Assembly (NCBI RefSeq): GCF_014467075.1
Contig: NZ_AP023027.1
Location: forward strand, 3,323,501-3,387,500
Source: Anaerostipes caccae L1-92
Lineage (GTDB): Bacteria; Bacillota; Clostridia; Lachnospirales; Lachnospiraceae
Length of the DNA: 64,000 nt
Direction: 5' to 3'
Each line of letters begins with the position of its first letter. Position 1 is the stretch's first letter. The translations under genes and the position numbers were made by a program. Of this stretch, positions 26,884-34,952 are shown piece by piece. Below the pieces are notes generated by a model. That model saw only the letters and a program-made list of their open reading frames with translations. It did not search any database and had not been told where the DNA came from.

Positions 26884-26914
26884 CTTAATAAATTCATGAT
26901 CGAGAGGTTACCCT

Positions 26915-27850
26915 ATGAAGAAGAAAGAAAATCCAGATAATATGCTGGACAAGATCGTTCTGGTTGCAACTCTGTATTATAAGAACAAGCTGTCCCAGCA
27001 GGAAATTGCAAAAAAATTAAGTATCTCAAGGCCCTGGGTCTCCAAGCTTTTGTCCAGGGCAGAAGACCTTGGCATCGTAAAGATAGAAATCAATTCCCCT
27101 GTAACCGGAAACAGCCAGCTTGAGGAAGCACTAAAAGAAAAATACGGCTTAAGTTATGCAGGCGTCATCAGCACAAAAGATCAAAACAGAGATTATGTAG
27201 CACAGGCTGCCGCGGATTACTTCATCTCACAGCTGAAGCCAAAGGACATTGTTGGTGTGGGCTGGGGAAATGCCGTGTCCCGTTTTATTAAAGAACTGCA
27301 TCCCATCAGCTTTCCGGATGTACAGACTGTCCCTCTGGCCGGAAGCTTCGGTGAATCCTTCGAGGCGCTTCCCACCTATAACACTCTCCAGCTGGCAAAT
27401 ACCATCGGCGGAACCGCAAAAATGCTTCACATTCCTGCCTTTTGTTCTTCCAAAGAAGAATATGAAACCCTGATCTCCAATGAACACACACGGCAGATCC
27501 TTAATTTGGGTGAACATGCGGATATTCTCCTCATGGGTCTGGGAAGTTTTGAATCAACGATTCTCACCTGCTACAACATTTTGAATGATCAGGAGATCGC
27601 GGAACTGAAAGCTGCACACGCCATCGGTGATGTGGCCCTTCAGTTCCTCACCAGAGAAGGTGAAACTGTAGAAACTGAGGCAACAAAACATCTAATCAAA
27701 GCAGATATCTTTAAGGCTGCCAAAAATGCACGGGTTTCCATCGGTGTAGCCGACGGACTCCACAAAGTACAGATCATTGATGTAGCCTTGAATTTAAAGC
27801 TCGTCAATTCGTTTTTTACAGACGAAGAGACGGCTTTGGCGCTGGTTTAA
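26915..27850 (+). CDS. SorC-family transcriptional regulator, copy 1 (divergent)
   Basis: 311 residues. N-terminal helix-turn-helix KLSQQEIAKKLSISRPWVSKLLSRA (recognition helix near 35-50) and a C-terminal sugar-phosphate-binding domain of the NagB/RpiA-like fold with VGVGWGNAVSRFI near 110 and LLMGLGSFES near 210. SorC proteins respond to phosphorylated sugars or polyols. It points away from gutM1 and its gap holds three ACATATGT sites. Its ribosome site (GAGAGG) is modest. Only distantly like the copy-2 regulator. Confidence 0.9.
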   Translation: MKKKENPDNMLDKIVLVATLYYKNKLSQQEIAKKLSISRPWVSKLLSRAEDLGIVKIEINSPVTGNSQLEEALKEKYGLSYAGVISTKDQNRDYVAQAAADYFISQLKPKDIVGVGWGNAVSRFIKELHPISFPDVQTVPLAGSFGESFEALPTYNTLQLANTIGGTAKMLHIPAFCSSKEEYETLISNEHTRQILNLGEHADILLMGLGSFESTILTCYNILNDQEIAELKAAHAIGDVALQFLTREGETVETEATKHLIKADIFKAAKNARVSIGVADGLHKVQIIDVALNLKLVNSFFTDEETALALV

Positions 27851-27854
27851 GCAC

Positions 27855-27883
27855 AAAAGGAGCCTTACAGCAAGGCTCCTTTT
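27855..27883. terminator. Bidirectional terminator between regulator 1 and PTS copy 2
   Basis: AAAAGGAGCCTT (27855-27866) pairs perfectly with AAGGCTCCTTTT (27872-27883) around a 5-base loop, with T runs both ways. It lies 5 bases after regulator 1 and 15 bases after the copy-2 oxidoreductase stop. Confidence 0.9.
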
Positions 27884-27897
27884 TAATTTTGTACTGA

Positions 27898-29217
27898 TTA
27901 TAAAACGTTTCTTCCGTACATAGCGTCCTGCTCTTTTCTCAGCTGGTAGATCAGAGTAGACTTATCTAATTCCACATCATCGTATGTCAAGAGTTCACCC
28001 TTCTTCACGTCTCTCTTCATCACTGCCTTGTTTGTTACAAGTCCGAACGGTACATATCCCTTCGCATCAGATTCTTTTGCTTCCGCGATAGATCCGTGTG
28101 TTGTGAATCCTCCGATTCCGTCGATGGTCTGGCCTGCTTTCAGGTCGATCTTCGCTCTTGTAATACACTCAGATACTAATCCGTCGATCGGTACACAGGT
28201 CACTTCTCCGTCGATGACTGCTTTTGCTACCGTAAGCGGTGTCTCCAAGTTACATAAGTGGTATGGACGGTATAAGGTCCAAAGCGGTCCAGGTCCCATG
28301 CTGTGGTATGCCATCTGGTATGCGATCTCTTCGTTCGGTGTGGATACGGTTACGAATACTCCAGGAGCAACTCCGTTTACATACTCTACAACACCATGTT
28401 TGTTTAAGATTCCGCCGTCTTTCTTAAGCTTCAGGATATCATTTAATTCTTTGATTCCTTCGGTTCCCGGTGAAGTCTGTGGTCCGTGTCCTCCGATCAC
28501 ATCCGGTACTAATCCTGTGTAGTTAGACATGGCTGTCATCTCTACCATCGTCTTTGTTCCGTCTTTGAATGCGCAGAGCATCTTTGGACTCATGACTCTT
28601 CTGGTTGCTTCTTCTAATACAGTATCCGGGTTGCAGTCATAGTCCAGTTTGTTGTTCTTTCCTTTACCCATGACTTCGACGTTCATTCCCATAGCTTTTG
28701 CAAAGCTGTAAAGTTCCATAACAGCTCCGGGCTCATCTCCTGCGGATCCTGTATAGATGACACCTTCTTTTGCTGCCAGTTTCTTTAAGTATGGCCCGAT
28801 TACGACATCAGTCTCAACGTTCAGCATAACCACATGCTTTTTGTTCTTCATGGCGTCAGTAGCGACTTTTGCTCCTACATCCGGCACACCGGTTGCGTCG
28901 ATGGCACACTCTACCAGGTTTGCCTGAGATACGAAGTTTGCATCTTCACAGGCAACATATTTTCCTGCTTCCATTGCTGCGTTGGCATCTGCGAGAGTTT
29001 TTGCAATCGCTATGTCGTCTTCTTTTACACCCGCATATTTGAATGCATTGACTGCATTTTCAACTTTGATATCAGATACGATAGCCGGCATCATGCCATT
29101 CATCAATACCATCTGGGTTACCATTCCGCGCCCCATCTGGCCGGCTCCTACGATACCGGTTTTAATGATCTGTCCGTCTTCTTGTCTCTTAATCAGTTTT
29201 TTGTCCATATTTAACAT
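27898..29217 (-). CDS. NAD(P)-binding oxidoreductase with C-terminal SAF domain (COG4091-like), copy 2
   Basis: 439 residues, translating to the same protein as copy 1 by eye, including the Rossmann GAGQMGRG and the C-terminal DVKKGELLTYDDVELDK. Many codons differ silently, so this is not a very recent exact duplication or an assembly duplicate. It is the last gene of the copy-2 operon: no aldolase, YjbQ or TPI-like gene follows, so its product presumably relies on the copy-1 downstream enzymes. Confidence 0.85.
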   Translation of the reverse strand: MLNMDKKLIKRQEDGQIIKTGIVGAGQMGRGMVTQMVLMNGMMPAIVSDIKVENAVNAFKYAGVKEDDIAIAKTLADANAAMEAGKYVACEDANFVSQANLVECAIDATGVPDVGAKVATDAMKNKKHVVMLNVETDVVIGPYLKKLAAKEGVIYTGSAGDEPGAVMELYSFAKAMGMNVEVMGKGKNNKLDYDCNPDTVLEEATRRVMSPKMLCAFKDGTKTMVEMTAMSNYTGLVPDVIGGHGPQTSPGTEGIKELNDILKLKKDGGILNKHGVVEYVNGVAPGVFVTVSTPNEEIAYQMAYHSMGPGPLWTLYRPYHLCNLETPLTVAKAVIDGEVTCVPIDGLVSECITRAKIDLKAGQTIDGIGGFTTHGSIAEAKESDAKGYVPFGLVTNKAVMKRDVKKGELLTYDDVELDKSTLIYQLRKEQDAMYGRNVL

Positions 29218-29238
29218 AACAACTATCTCCTTTTTTAA

Positions 29239-29607
29239 TTAACAGATTTCAATTGTTCCGCCGGCCTGAAGGTCTGCCTCTGTAAGTTTATTTCCTTCCA
29301 GCATGATGCATCCCGGGCGTTCCGCCTCACTGCCCCCTTTAAAACTCAGAGTACAGTGTCCTAACTCTGCCAAAGTGTGAGGAGCTTCACTGCCCACGGC
29401 GCTGATCTTAAACTCTTTGCCGCAAATCGTCATAGTGTCTCCGACTTCCGGCACAGCCCTTAATTCAGCCTTCGTATGAAGGACAGAAAGTTCTGCCAGT
29501 TCAGGCGGTGCATCTTCGTTAAAAATGATAATAAAGTTCATATCTTCATCGGCCAGGAACGCCAGAGCATCCGGTCCCAGACCTGTGATGGTTGACTGGT
29601 ATTTCAT
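29239..29607 (-). CDS. srlB: PTS EIIA, glucitol/sorbitol type, copy 2
   Basis: 122 residues, same start and length as copy 1. Compared with it, changes include LADEDMN for LSDADMN and a different region around residues 50-60 and 105-115. The NFIIIFNEDAPPELAELSVLHTK and GHCTLSFKGG segments are kept. GGAGG lies about 13 bases before the ATG, as in copy 1. Confidence 0.9.
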   Translation of the reverse strand: MKYQSTITGLGPDALAFLADEDMNFIIIFNEDAPPELAELSVLHTKAELRAVPEVGDTMTICGKEFKISAVGSEAPHTLAELGHCTLSFKGGSEAERPGCIMLEGNKLTEADLQAGGTIEIC

Positions 29608-29629
29608 ATGTTTCTTTTTACCTCCGTTT

Positions 29630-30625
29630 TTAGTACATTCCGATACTGAAGGCGAATGCGATCAATACGGCTAAAGGTCCGGTTACGATTCTTGAGAATA
29701 ATACGGCCGGAACACCCATTTCGATGGTCTCTGGCTCTGATTCTCCAAGGCTTAATCCTACCGGTACGAAGTCGGCACCAACCTGTGCATCGATAGCAAA
29801 CAGTGCTGGCAGTGCATACTGCGGCGGGATGTTTCCAAGGGCAAACTGTGCTCCCAAAAGAGTTCCGACTACCTGTGCGATAACGGCTCCAGGTCCAAGG
29901 ATCGGAGACAAGAACGGCAGGGCACACACAAAGGAGATACCAAGCATTCCCGGCAAGGTACTACATAATGGAGAGATCGTCTTTGCGATGATATTTCCTA
30001 ATCCGCTGGCACTGATGATACCCAAAAGGGTACTCGTAAATGCCATGAACGGCAGCACGTTTTTGATGATCATCTCGATGGTCTCACGGCCGGCCTGGAA
30101 GAACTTGCTGACAACGTTTCCAACGCCTTTTCCGATCTTAACGATGATTCCTTCTTTTTTGCCGCTGTTTGCAGCTGCAATCTCTTCTTTCGCCTGGTCT
30201 TTGGATTTTGGTCCGTCCTCTGCGGCTGCCGGTTTGGCTGTTTCCGTTACACCTTTATAGTCAGATTCCACGATACATTTTTCTGTCACTGCGGACACGT
30301 AAATCTCCGGAGTGATAAACTGTGCGAGCGGTCCTGCCTGCCCTACTGGCATCAGATTGACGGTAAAGATCCCTTTCTTCGGGTAAACGCCGCATCTTGC
30401 GGTTCCCCCGCAGTCCACTACGGCGACCAGCACTTCCTCGTCCGGCGCTGTTGTCTTAAATCCGTCTAACGCTTCTCCGCCAGTCATATCTGCGATCTTC
30501 TGAGCTACCGGGTGGATTCCTCCGCCGGTTACACTTAAGATCTTGTGGCATTTTTCTGTTGCAGTGATTGTCAGGGGTCCTCCCCAACCGCCGTCTCCGG
30601 CTTTGATCGTAATTGTCTTATACAT
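29630..30625 (-). CDS. srlE: PTS EIIBC, glucitol/sorbitol type, copy 2
   Basis: 331 residues. EIIB Cys in DCGGTARCGVYPKKG and the same membrane half as copy 1. The linker at about 115-145 is the divergent part (CIVESDYKGVTETAKPAA) and carries one extra residue. ATG 30625 is chosen because GGAGGAGG lies just ahead and the N-terminus then equals copy 1. Confidence 0.93.
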   Translation of the reverse strand: MYKTITIKAGDGGWGGPLTITATEKCHKILSVTGGGIHPVAQKIADMTGGEALDGFKTTAPDEEVLVAVVDCGGTARCGVYPKKGIFTVNLMPVGQAGPLAQFITPEIYVSAVTEKCIVESDYKGVTETAKPAAAEDGPKSKDQAKEEIAAANSGKKEGIIVKIGKGVGNVVSKFFQAGRETIEMIIKNVLPFMAFTSTLLGIISASGLGNIIAKTISPLCSTLPGMLGISFVCALPFLSPILGPGAVIAQVVGTLLGAQFALGNIPPQYALPALFAIDAQVGADFVPVGLSLGESEPETIEMGVPAVLFSRIVTGPLAVLIAFAFSIGMY

Positions 30626-30646
30626 ACTCTTTCCTCCTCCCACAGA

Positions 30647-31168
30647 TTATTTGTTTGTTTTTCCTGTCATTCTTAAGTAGATCTGCTCTGTCAGCAGTCC
30701 ACGGATCAGAATAACGATCACACCGACGATAAAGTATCTCACGGCAAGTCCTCCGATGGACAGGCCAAGCTTCGTGATACCGGCTGAGATACCGGTGTAT
30801 ACAAACAGTTCGCCGGGGTTTGCATGTGGGAAAAGTCCGGTAACAGGATGTACAAAACTTACACAGGAGTCATAATAAGCAGGTTTGTATTTCTCGTCTA
30901 CGAAACGTCCGAAGGTATAGCACATCGGGTTTCCTAAGAACAGCACCGCGATGATCGGAAGCAGTGTATAGCGAAGTACTGCAAATCTGGTCAGCTTCTG
31001 TGCGAAGCGTTCCACCCTCTCTTCTCCGATCAGCTTGATCACTGAGTTAACGGCTGTCATCAGGCAGACAACCAGTGGGATGATTCCGGTAACCCATCCC
31101 ATAAATGTGGTACCGCCCTCCTGGAATAACTTTATAAATCCATTGGCAGCGTTAGATATGATTTCCAT
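30647..31168 (-). CDS. srlA: PTS EIIC, glucitol/sorbitol type, copy 2
   Basis: 173 residues, nearly identical to copy 1 with changes at EEK/DEK and in the last residues (YLRMTGKTNK). Four membrane segments. GAAGGAGGAG precedes the start. The long leader before it resembles the one in copy 1. Confidence 0.93.
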   Translation of the reverse strand: MEIISNAANGFIKLFQEGGTTFMGWVTGIIPLVVCLMTAVNSVIKLIGEERVERFAQKLTRFAVLRYTLLPIIAVLFLGNPMCYTFGRFVDEKYKPAYYDSCVSFVHPVTGLFPHANPGELFVYTGISAGITKLGLSIGGLAVRYFIVGVIVILIRGLLTEQIYLRMTGKTNK

Positions 31169-31346
31169 ATTTTCTCCTCCTTCTTAATTGAAATATATCA
31201 ATTTATCCTATATATATAAAATATTTACAGACAAAATTCCCAAAAAAGAAAAACCAATCTAAAACATGCTTTTGGGCCCTCAAAACAAGTTCAGTCAGTC
31301 TTCTTTTTGCAGTCTTGTCAGTCTATATATATATTCCAAAGCAATG
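31169..31346 (-). ncRNA. Candidate cis-acting structured RNA upstream of srlA, copy 2
   Basis: Between gutM2 and srlA2. Outer arms TATATATATA (31209-31218) and TATATATATA (31324-31333) are complementary, and an inner hairpin with GTTTT/AAAAG arms presents GAGGGCCC (GGGCCC at 31274-31279). Order and spacing parallel copy 1, while most other bases differ. AT-rich arms pair easily by chance, so confidence is limited. Confidence 0.42.
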
Positions 31347-31754
31347 CTAAAGGGTCGTCCCCTGAAGCCTCATATCCAAAGCTTCCAGCGCCCGGATATA
31401 TCCTTTGTAATATTTTCTTTTTTTCTTATCCATTCCCCGGAATACATCCAGGTGTTCATAAATACTCGTTCCCACCATCTCCTTGTCAAGAATCTTGGTG
31501 ATCGGTTTAAACTTGGTAAGGAAACTCAGTCCCTCCATGATTTCCCCTCCGGTGATGATACCGCTGCTGTCACACGCGATCATCACAATATTTCCCGAAA
31601 GAAATCTTCCCTTCTTCTGGCCGATCCCGACGTTTCCAAGCTGATGAACTCTCCTCACCGCTCTGCGGTAATCCTTAACCTGAAAGTATCCCCCTACAGC
31701 CTGCACAACAAACAATACAAAGATAACTAATAAAAATACCGAAATTCCCTGCAT
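31347..31754 (-). CDS. gutM: GutM-family regulator, copy 2
   Basis: 135 residues. Same N-terminal membrane segment and KDYRRAVRRVHQLGNVGIGQKKG basic part as copy 1; the stretch around 98-118 (ILDKEMVGTSIYEHLDVFRGMDKKK) is the most changed. It lies 19 bases after the copy-2 regulator and is co-directional with it, unlike copy 1. Confidence 0.87.
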   Translation of the reverse strand: MQGISVFLLVIFVLFVVQAVGGYFQVKDYRRAVRRVHQLGNVGIGQKKGRFLSGNIVMIACDSSGIITGGEIMEGLSFLTKFKPITKILDKEMVGTSIYEHLDVFRGMDKKKRKYYKGYIRALEALDMRLQGTTL

Positions 31755-31773
31755 CTTTAAATGTACCCCTTTC

Positions 31774-32739
31774 TCATAACAGCTTTTCAGCGCACTCGTT
31801 ATTTGTGATCAGCATATTGACATACCCTCCGCGGATGGCTCCCTTCACGGCTTCCGCCCGGTTGGCGCCGCCTGCAATGGCAATACGGTTTCTGATCTTT
31901 TTAATCATCGGGAATGTCATTCCCGCAACTCTCTCGTTAAACTGCTGAAACGGTTCCGCATTTCCTTCTTTGTCAAAGAACTGAAGGGCAATGTCCCCTG
32001 CAACTCCCTGCTCGACATACTGGTCCATCTCCTCCTTGGTCAAGTAACCCGCCTGGATCAGGGTGGAGCCTCCGCTTTGAGGAATTCCCACTCCCATGAC
32101 GATGGTGTCCAGCTTCTTAAAATCTTCAAAAATATAGTTCACAGACTTTTCTTTTAAAAAGTATTCCATGACCTTCCGTTCAGAAAAAACCGCCGGTGAA
32201 AGAAACTGGGTGTAAGTCCCGCCAAATTTCTTTGCAAATTCCTTTGCGATCTGATTGGCCTGCACATCTACTTTTGAAACAGTTCCCTGGCTGACTCCGC
32301 CGAGGATCGGGACGAACATATAGTGATTCTCCTTAGAAAATGCACGGTTGGTGCGGGCTACGTTGTGCAGGGTGAATCCCATGGAAACCCCTATGTAATC
32401 CCCGTCCTTAAAATACTGTGAAAGAAACAGTGCCGCCTTCTCATACAGCCTGGATATGGAATCTGTCTTTGTGTCCAGCGGGCTGCTCTCTACTACGACA
32501 ACTTCCTTTAAACCATATTTTCGTTCCAGTGCTTTTTCCAGCTTGCCATACGAAAACTGTACCGGATTGATGACTTCGACTCTTACGATACCGCTTTCCT
32601 TGCCTTTCTGAAGCATTCTTGAAACCGTTGCTCTGGAAATCCCAAGGTAATCGCTGATATCCTGCTGCTTCATATCATCTTCATAATATAAGCTGCAGCA
32701 TTTGTAAATCAATCTCCAATCATCCACTATCTTTTTCAT
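31774..32739 (-). CDS. SorC-family transcriptional regulator, copy 2
   Basis: 321 residues. Helix-turn-helix KQQDISDYLGISRATVSRMLQKG near residues 25-48 and a sugar-binding domain with DGDYIGVSMGFTLHNVA near 118 and DTIVMGVGIPQSGG near 215. ATG 32739 has AGGAG 7 bases ahead; a longer frame exists to 32769. First gene of the copy-2 operon, so it controls its own transcript. Sequence is far from the copy-1 regulator, implying the two loci answer to different signals. Confidence 0.88.
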   Translation of the reverse strand: MKKIVDDWRLIYKCCSLYYEDDMKQQDISDYLGISRATVSRMLQKGKESGIVRVEVINPVQFSYGKLEKALERKYGLKEVVVVESSPLDTKTDSISRLYEKAALFLSQYFKDGDYIGVSMGFTLHNVARTNRAFSKENHYMFVPILGGVSQGTVSKVDVQANQIAKEFAKKFGGTYTQFLSPAVFSERKVMEYFLKEKSVNYIFEDFKKLDTIVMGVGIPQSGGSTLIQAGYLTKEEMDQYVEQGVAGDIALQFFDKEGNAEPFQQFNERVAGMTFPMIKKIRNRIAIAGGANRAEAVKGAIRGGYVNMLITNNECAEKLL

Positions 32740-32846
32740 ATGTTTTCTCCTGTTTGTATGAATGCCCATCCCATGATGCCATAAATTGTATTAATTATCA
32801 TGCAATAACTCTATCAAAATCTTAAATCTTTATCAATGCAATTTCG

Positions 32847-32901
32847 TTGAACAAATGTCGAAGTAGACTTTTTTGAAACATAAACTTTTACATTTGTTCT
32901 A
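32847..32901 (-). promoter_or_regulatory. Operator-like inverted pair upstream of regulator 2
   Basis: GAACAAATGT (32849-32858) and its exact reverse complement ACATTTGTTC (32890-32899), 31 bases apart, in an AT-rich 420-base gap (32740-33162) that otherwise has only a terminator. The arrangement suits a dimeric or tetrameric SorC regulator. It differs from the ACATATGT sites of copy 1. Confidence 0.45.
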
Positions 32902-33096
32902 AAAATTCGTTAAAAAAATGACAGATATAATTGTACAGTATTTTATACAAATAAATCAAGTGATTGTATACAGCCACTGGTAACTATGTTAATTTTTTAA
33001 CCTTTTTTCGTGCTTTTTTTGTTTAATTCTTCTGACTTTTTCACTCGCCAAGTCTGGAAACTTCTCTGTTTAGAAAATACTTCCATTTATACAAAC

Positions 33097-33128
33097 AAAA
33101 AAACCGGTGAGCAAGTACCGGTTTTTTT
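33097..33128. terminator. Terminator after the aminotransferase gene
   Basis: AAAAAAACCGGT (33097-33108) pairs with ACCGGTTTTTTT (33117-33128) around an 8-base loop. It lies 34 bases past the stop at 33163. Confidence 0.88.
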
Positions 33129-33162
33129 CATCATTGATTCGTATGTTCAATCACAGATGTCT

Positions 33163-34425
33163 TTATATTAATATCTCAGGATATTTTTTTGTAACAATTT
33201 TAAATGCTTCATCCGCCACGTCAAAAGTATACTGCAAATCCTCGTCCGTCATAACCGTATTGGTAAACATATTATGAAAATGAGAGATATAGACACCCCT
33301 TCTCACCATCTCTCCAACCCAAACCTGATGTGGGATCAGGGACTCGTCGGGGTCCTTCAAAATGATCTTAAACAGAGACGGAAGCCCGGTAGTACTTAAT
33401 TTTACTCCATTTGCGTCCGCGGTCTGCTTAAGGCCCCTCGTCAGCTTTTCTCCTGTCTTCTGCATGATCCCGACAGCGTTGATCTCCTTCATCTTCGTGA
33501 TTGCTGCAACAGAGGCGGCGAGCGGAACTGCGGACAGCCAGTAGCTTCCCGTATAGTTCATGTCTTCCACTGCCTCTCTCATCTCTTTTCGTCCGACCAG
33601 TGCCGCCATGTTCCAGCCGTTGGCAATGGCTTTTCCCAGTGTCAGCAGATCCGCTTTGATTCCAAAATAATGATCGGACCCTGCAAGGTCCATGCGGAAT
33701 CCTGCCCGCACATCGTCAATGATCAGCACGATTCCTTTCTCATCACAGAGTTTTCTTACTTTCGGCCAATAGTCCTCGTCCGGCAGTACATTGTCATAAT
33801 GTGAAATATGATCATAAGGCATAGAAAGGATTCCTGCGATCTCTCCCGGATGATCGTCCACCATCTTTTTGATAGCCTCAAAGTCATTAAAAGGTACATA
33901 TAGATTATTGCAGATCTCTTCATCCAGCACCCCTGGTGTCCCTGCTTTCTGACACCACTGATACACGCCGTGATATCCGTGTTCCATCATAATAATCTTT
34001 TTGCGTCCGGTGGCATGGCGGGCCGTCATGACAGCCAGGGTCGTCACATCTCCCCCGTTCTTTGCGAAAAAAGCCCAGTCCGCACAGTTAATCGTCTCCA
34101 CCAGTTTTTCTGCACACTCGATCATAACCGGGGAGACAACCGTGGTACAGTTTCCTTTTTCCCTCTGTCTCATCGCCGCAGCATCCACATCCGGATCCTG
34201 ATATCCCAGGGCATTCGGTCCGTAAGCACATGCATAGTCAATAAAACGGTTCCCGTCCACATCCCAGATATAAGTTCCCTCTGCCCGCTCTGAAAACAGA
34301 GGGTAACATCCCATGGGATTCAGCCTTGCCCTGCCGACACCCAAGTGTCCGTACAGTCCGCAGGGCACAACCTCATTAGCCCGGTCATATAACTCAAAAC
34401 TTTTGTCATAGCTGTATGCTTTCAT
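33163..34425 (-). CDS. Class III PLP aminotransferase (glutamate-1-semialdehyde aminomutase-like)
   Basis: 420 residues. Family features: GTYIWDVDGNRFIDYACAYGPNALGY near 50, AFFAKNGGDVTTLAVMTARHATGRKKI near 118, cofactor Asp in LIIDDVRAGFR near 237 and PLP lysine in LTLGKAIANGW near 265. It is not in a haem operon, so a true HemL role is unlikely; sugar or amino-alcohol aminotransferases share this fold. A 123-residue protein of unknown type precedes it, and a DeoR regulator is divergent. PTS and alanine dehydrogenase genes nearby suggest an amino-sugar-type substrate (inference). Confidence 0.85.
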   Translation of the reverse strand: MKAYSYDKSFELYDRANEVVPCGLYGHLGVGRARLNPMGCYPLFSERAEGTYIWDVDGNRFIDYACAYGPNALGYQDPDVDAAAMRQREKGNCTTVVSPVMIECAEKLVETINCADWAFFAKNGGDVTTLAVMTARHATGRKKIIMMEHGYHGVYQWCQKAGTPGVLDEEICNNLYVPFNDFEAIKKMVDDHPGEIAGILSMPYDHISHYDNVLPDEDYWPKVRKLCDEKGIVLIIDDVRAGFRMDLAGSDHYFGIKADLLTLGKAIANGWNMAALVGRKEMREAVEDMNYTGSYWLSAVPLAASVAAITKMKEINAVGIMQKTGEKLTRGLKQTADANGVKLSTTGLPSLFKIILKDPDESLIPHQVWVGEMVRRGVYISHFHNMFTNTVMTDEDLQYTFDVADEAFKIVTKKYPEILI

Positions 34426-34440
34426 ACTCAGAACCCCCTT

Positions 34441-34812
34441 CTACCTCAATCCGTTTGCATGTTCGTATGCCAGATTCAAAATTTTATCAAATGCATCATT
34501 TAATGTAGACAGACCCATCAGTTTCAGCTGTTTATGGACTGTCGCCGAATAAGTACTCAGTTTTTTATCTAAAAGTTTTAAGGCGGAATCAATGTTACCA
34601 TATTCATAGACAGCCCTCGGATGGTCCGAAGAATCCACAAACTGCAGTTGATGATCTTTGATCAGAATATTCATTGTGATTCCGTCGGTTATCCTGACAA
34701 TGATTTTTCCGTCCAGCAGCCGGTCAGCCAGCTTCTTTCCCTCCTCATCTTCATTTGCCAGCTGTACGGCCAGCCTGATCCTGTCTATAAACTTCTGTTC
34801 TTTCTCTGTCAT
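34441..34812 (-). CDS. Small protein of unknown function, possibly SCP2-like
   Basis: 123 residues. Not confidently recognised. The middle (KIIVRITDGITMNILIKDHQLQFVD near residue 35) followed by helices with SALKLLDKKLSTYSATVHKQLKLMG vaguely recalls SCP2-type lipid-binding domains. No signal peptide or membrane segment. AAAGGAAGGA precedes the ATG; it ends 15 bases before the aminotransferase and is surely in its operon. Confidence 0.7.
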   Translation of the reverse strand: MTEKEQKFIDRIRLAVQLANEDEEGKKLADRLLDGKIIVRITDGITMNILIKDHQLQFVDSSDHPRAVYEYGNIDSALKLLDKKLSTYSATVHKQLKLMGLSTLNDAFDKILNLAYEHANGLR

Positions 34813-34856
34813 AACGCTTCCTTCCTTTCTGAGCCAAAATGCTCCAGCGTGATTTG

Positions 34857-34870
34857 AACAGTTTCTTTCA
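34857..34870. promoter_or_regulatory. DeoR-type half-site in the divergent gap
   Basis: AACAGTTTCTTTCA resembles the GACTGTTTCTTTC sites before ald (40551-40594). It lies between the aminotransferase operon and the divergent DeoR gene. Confidence 0.4.
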
Positions 34871-34885
34871 CTATTTTGGCTGATA

Positions 34886-34914
34886 TTGCCATTTATTTTC
34901 GGTCATGCTATACT
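34886..34914 (+). promoter_or_regulatory. Predicted promoter of the 34953 DeoR-type gene
   Basis: TTGCCA (34886-34891), 17-base spacer, TATACT (34909-34914) with a TG two bases upstream (extended -10). Confidence 0.6.
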
Positions 34915-34952
34915 GGATATAATGAAATTTTAAGCCGTCAAGGAGGTTTCCC

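Noticed and set aside
22927..28522. Two similar plus-strand frames of 164 codons, at 22927-23421 and 28028-28522
   Set aside because: They are shadows of the duplicated oxidoreductase genes; their similarity only reflects similarity of the coding strand.
20601..32739. Assembly duplication as explanation for the two PTS copies
   Set aside because: Copies differ in silent sites, non-coding leaders, regulators and regulator orientation, so they are real separate loci.
33163..34425. Calling the aminotransferase hemL
   Set aside because: No haem genes adjoin and the family includes many other aminotransferases; context points to PTS-linked metabolism.
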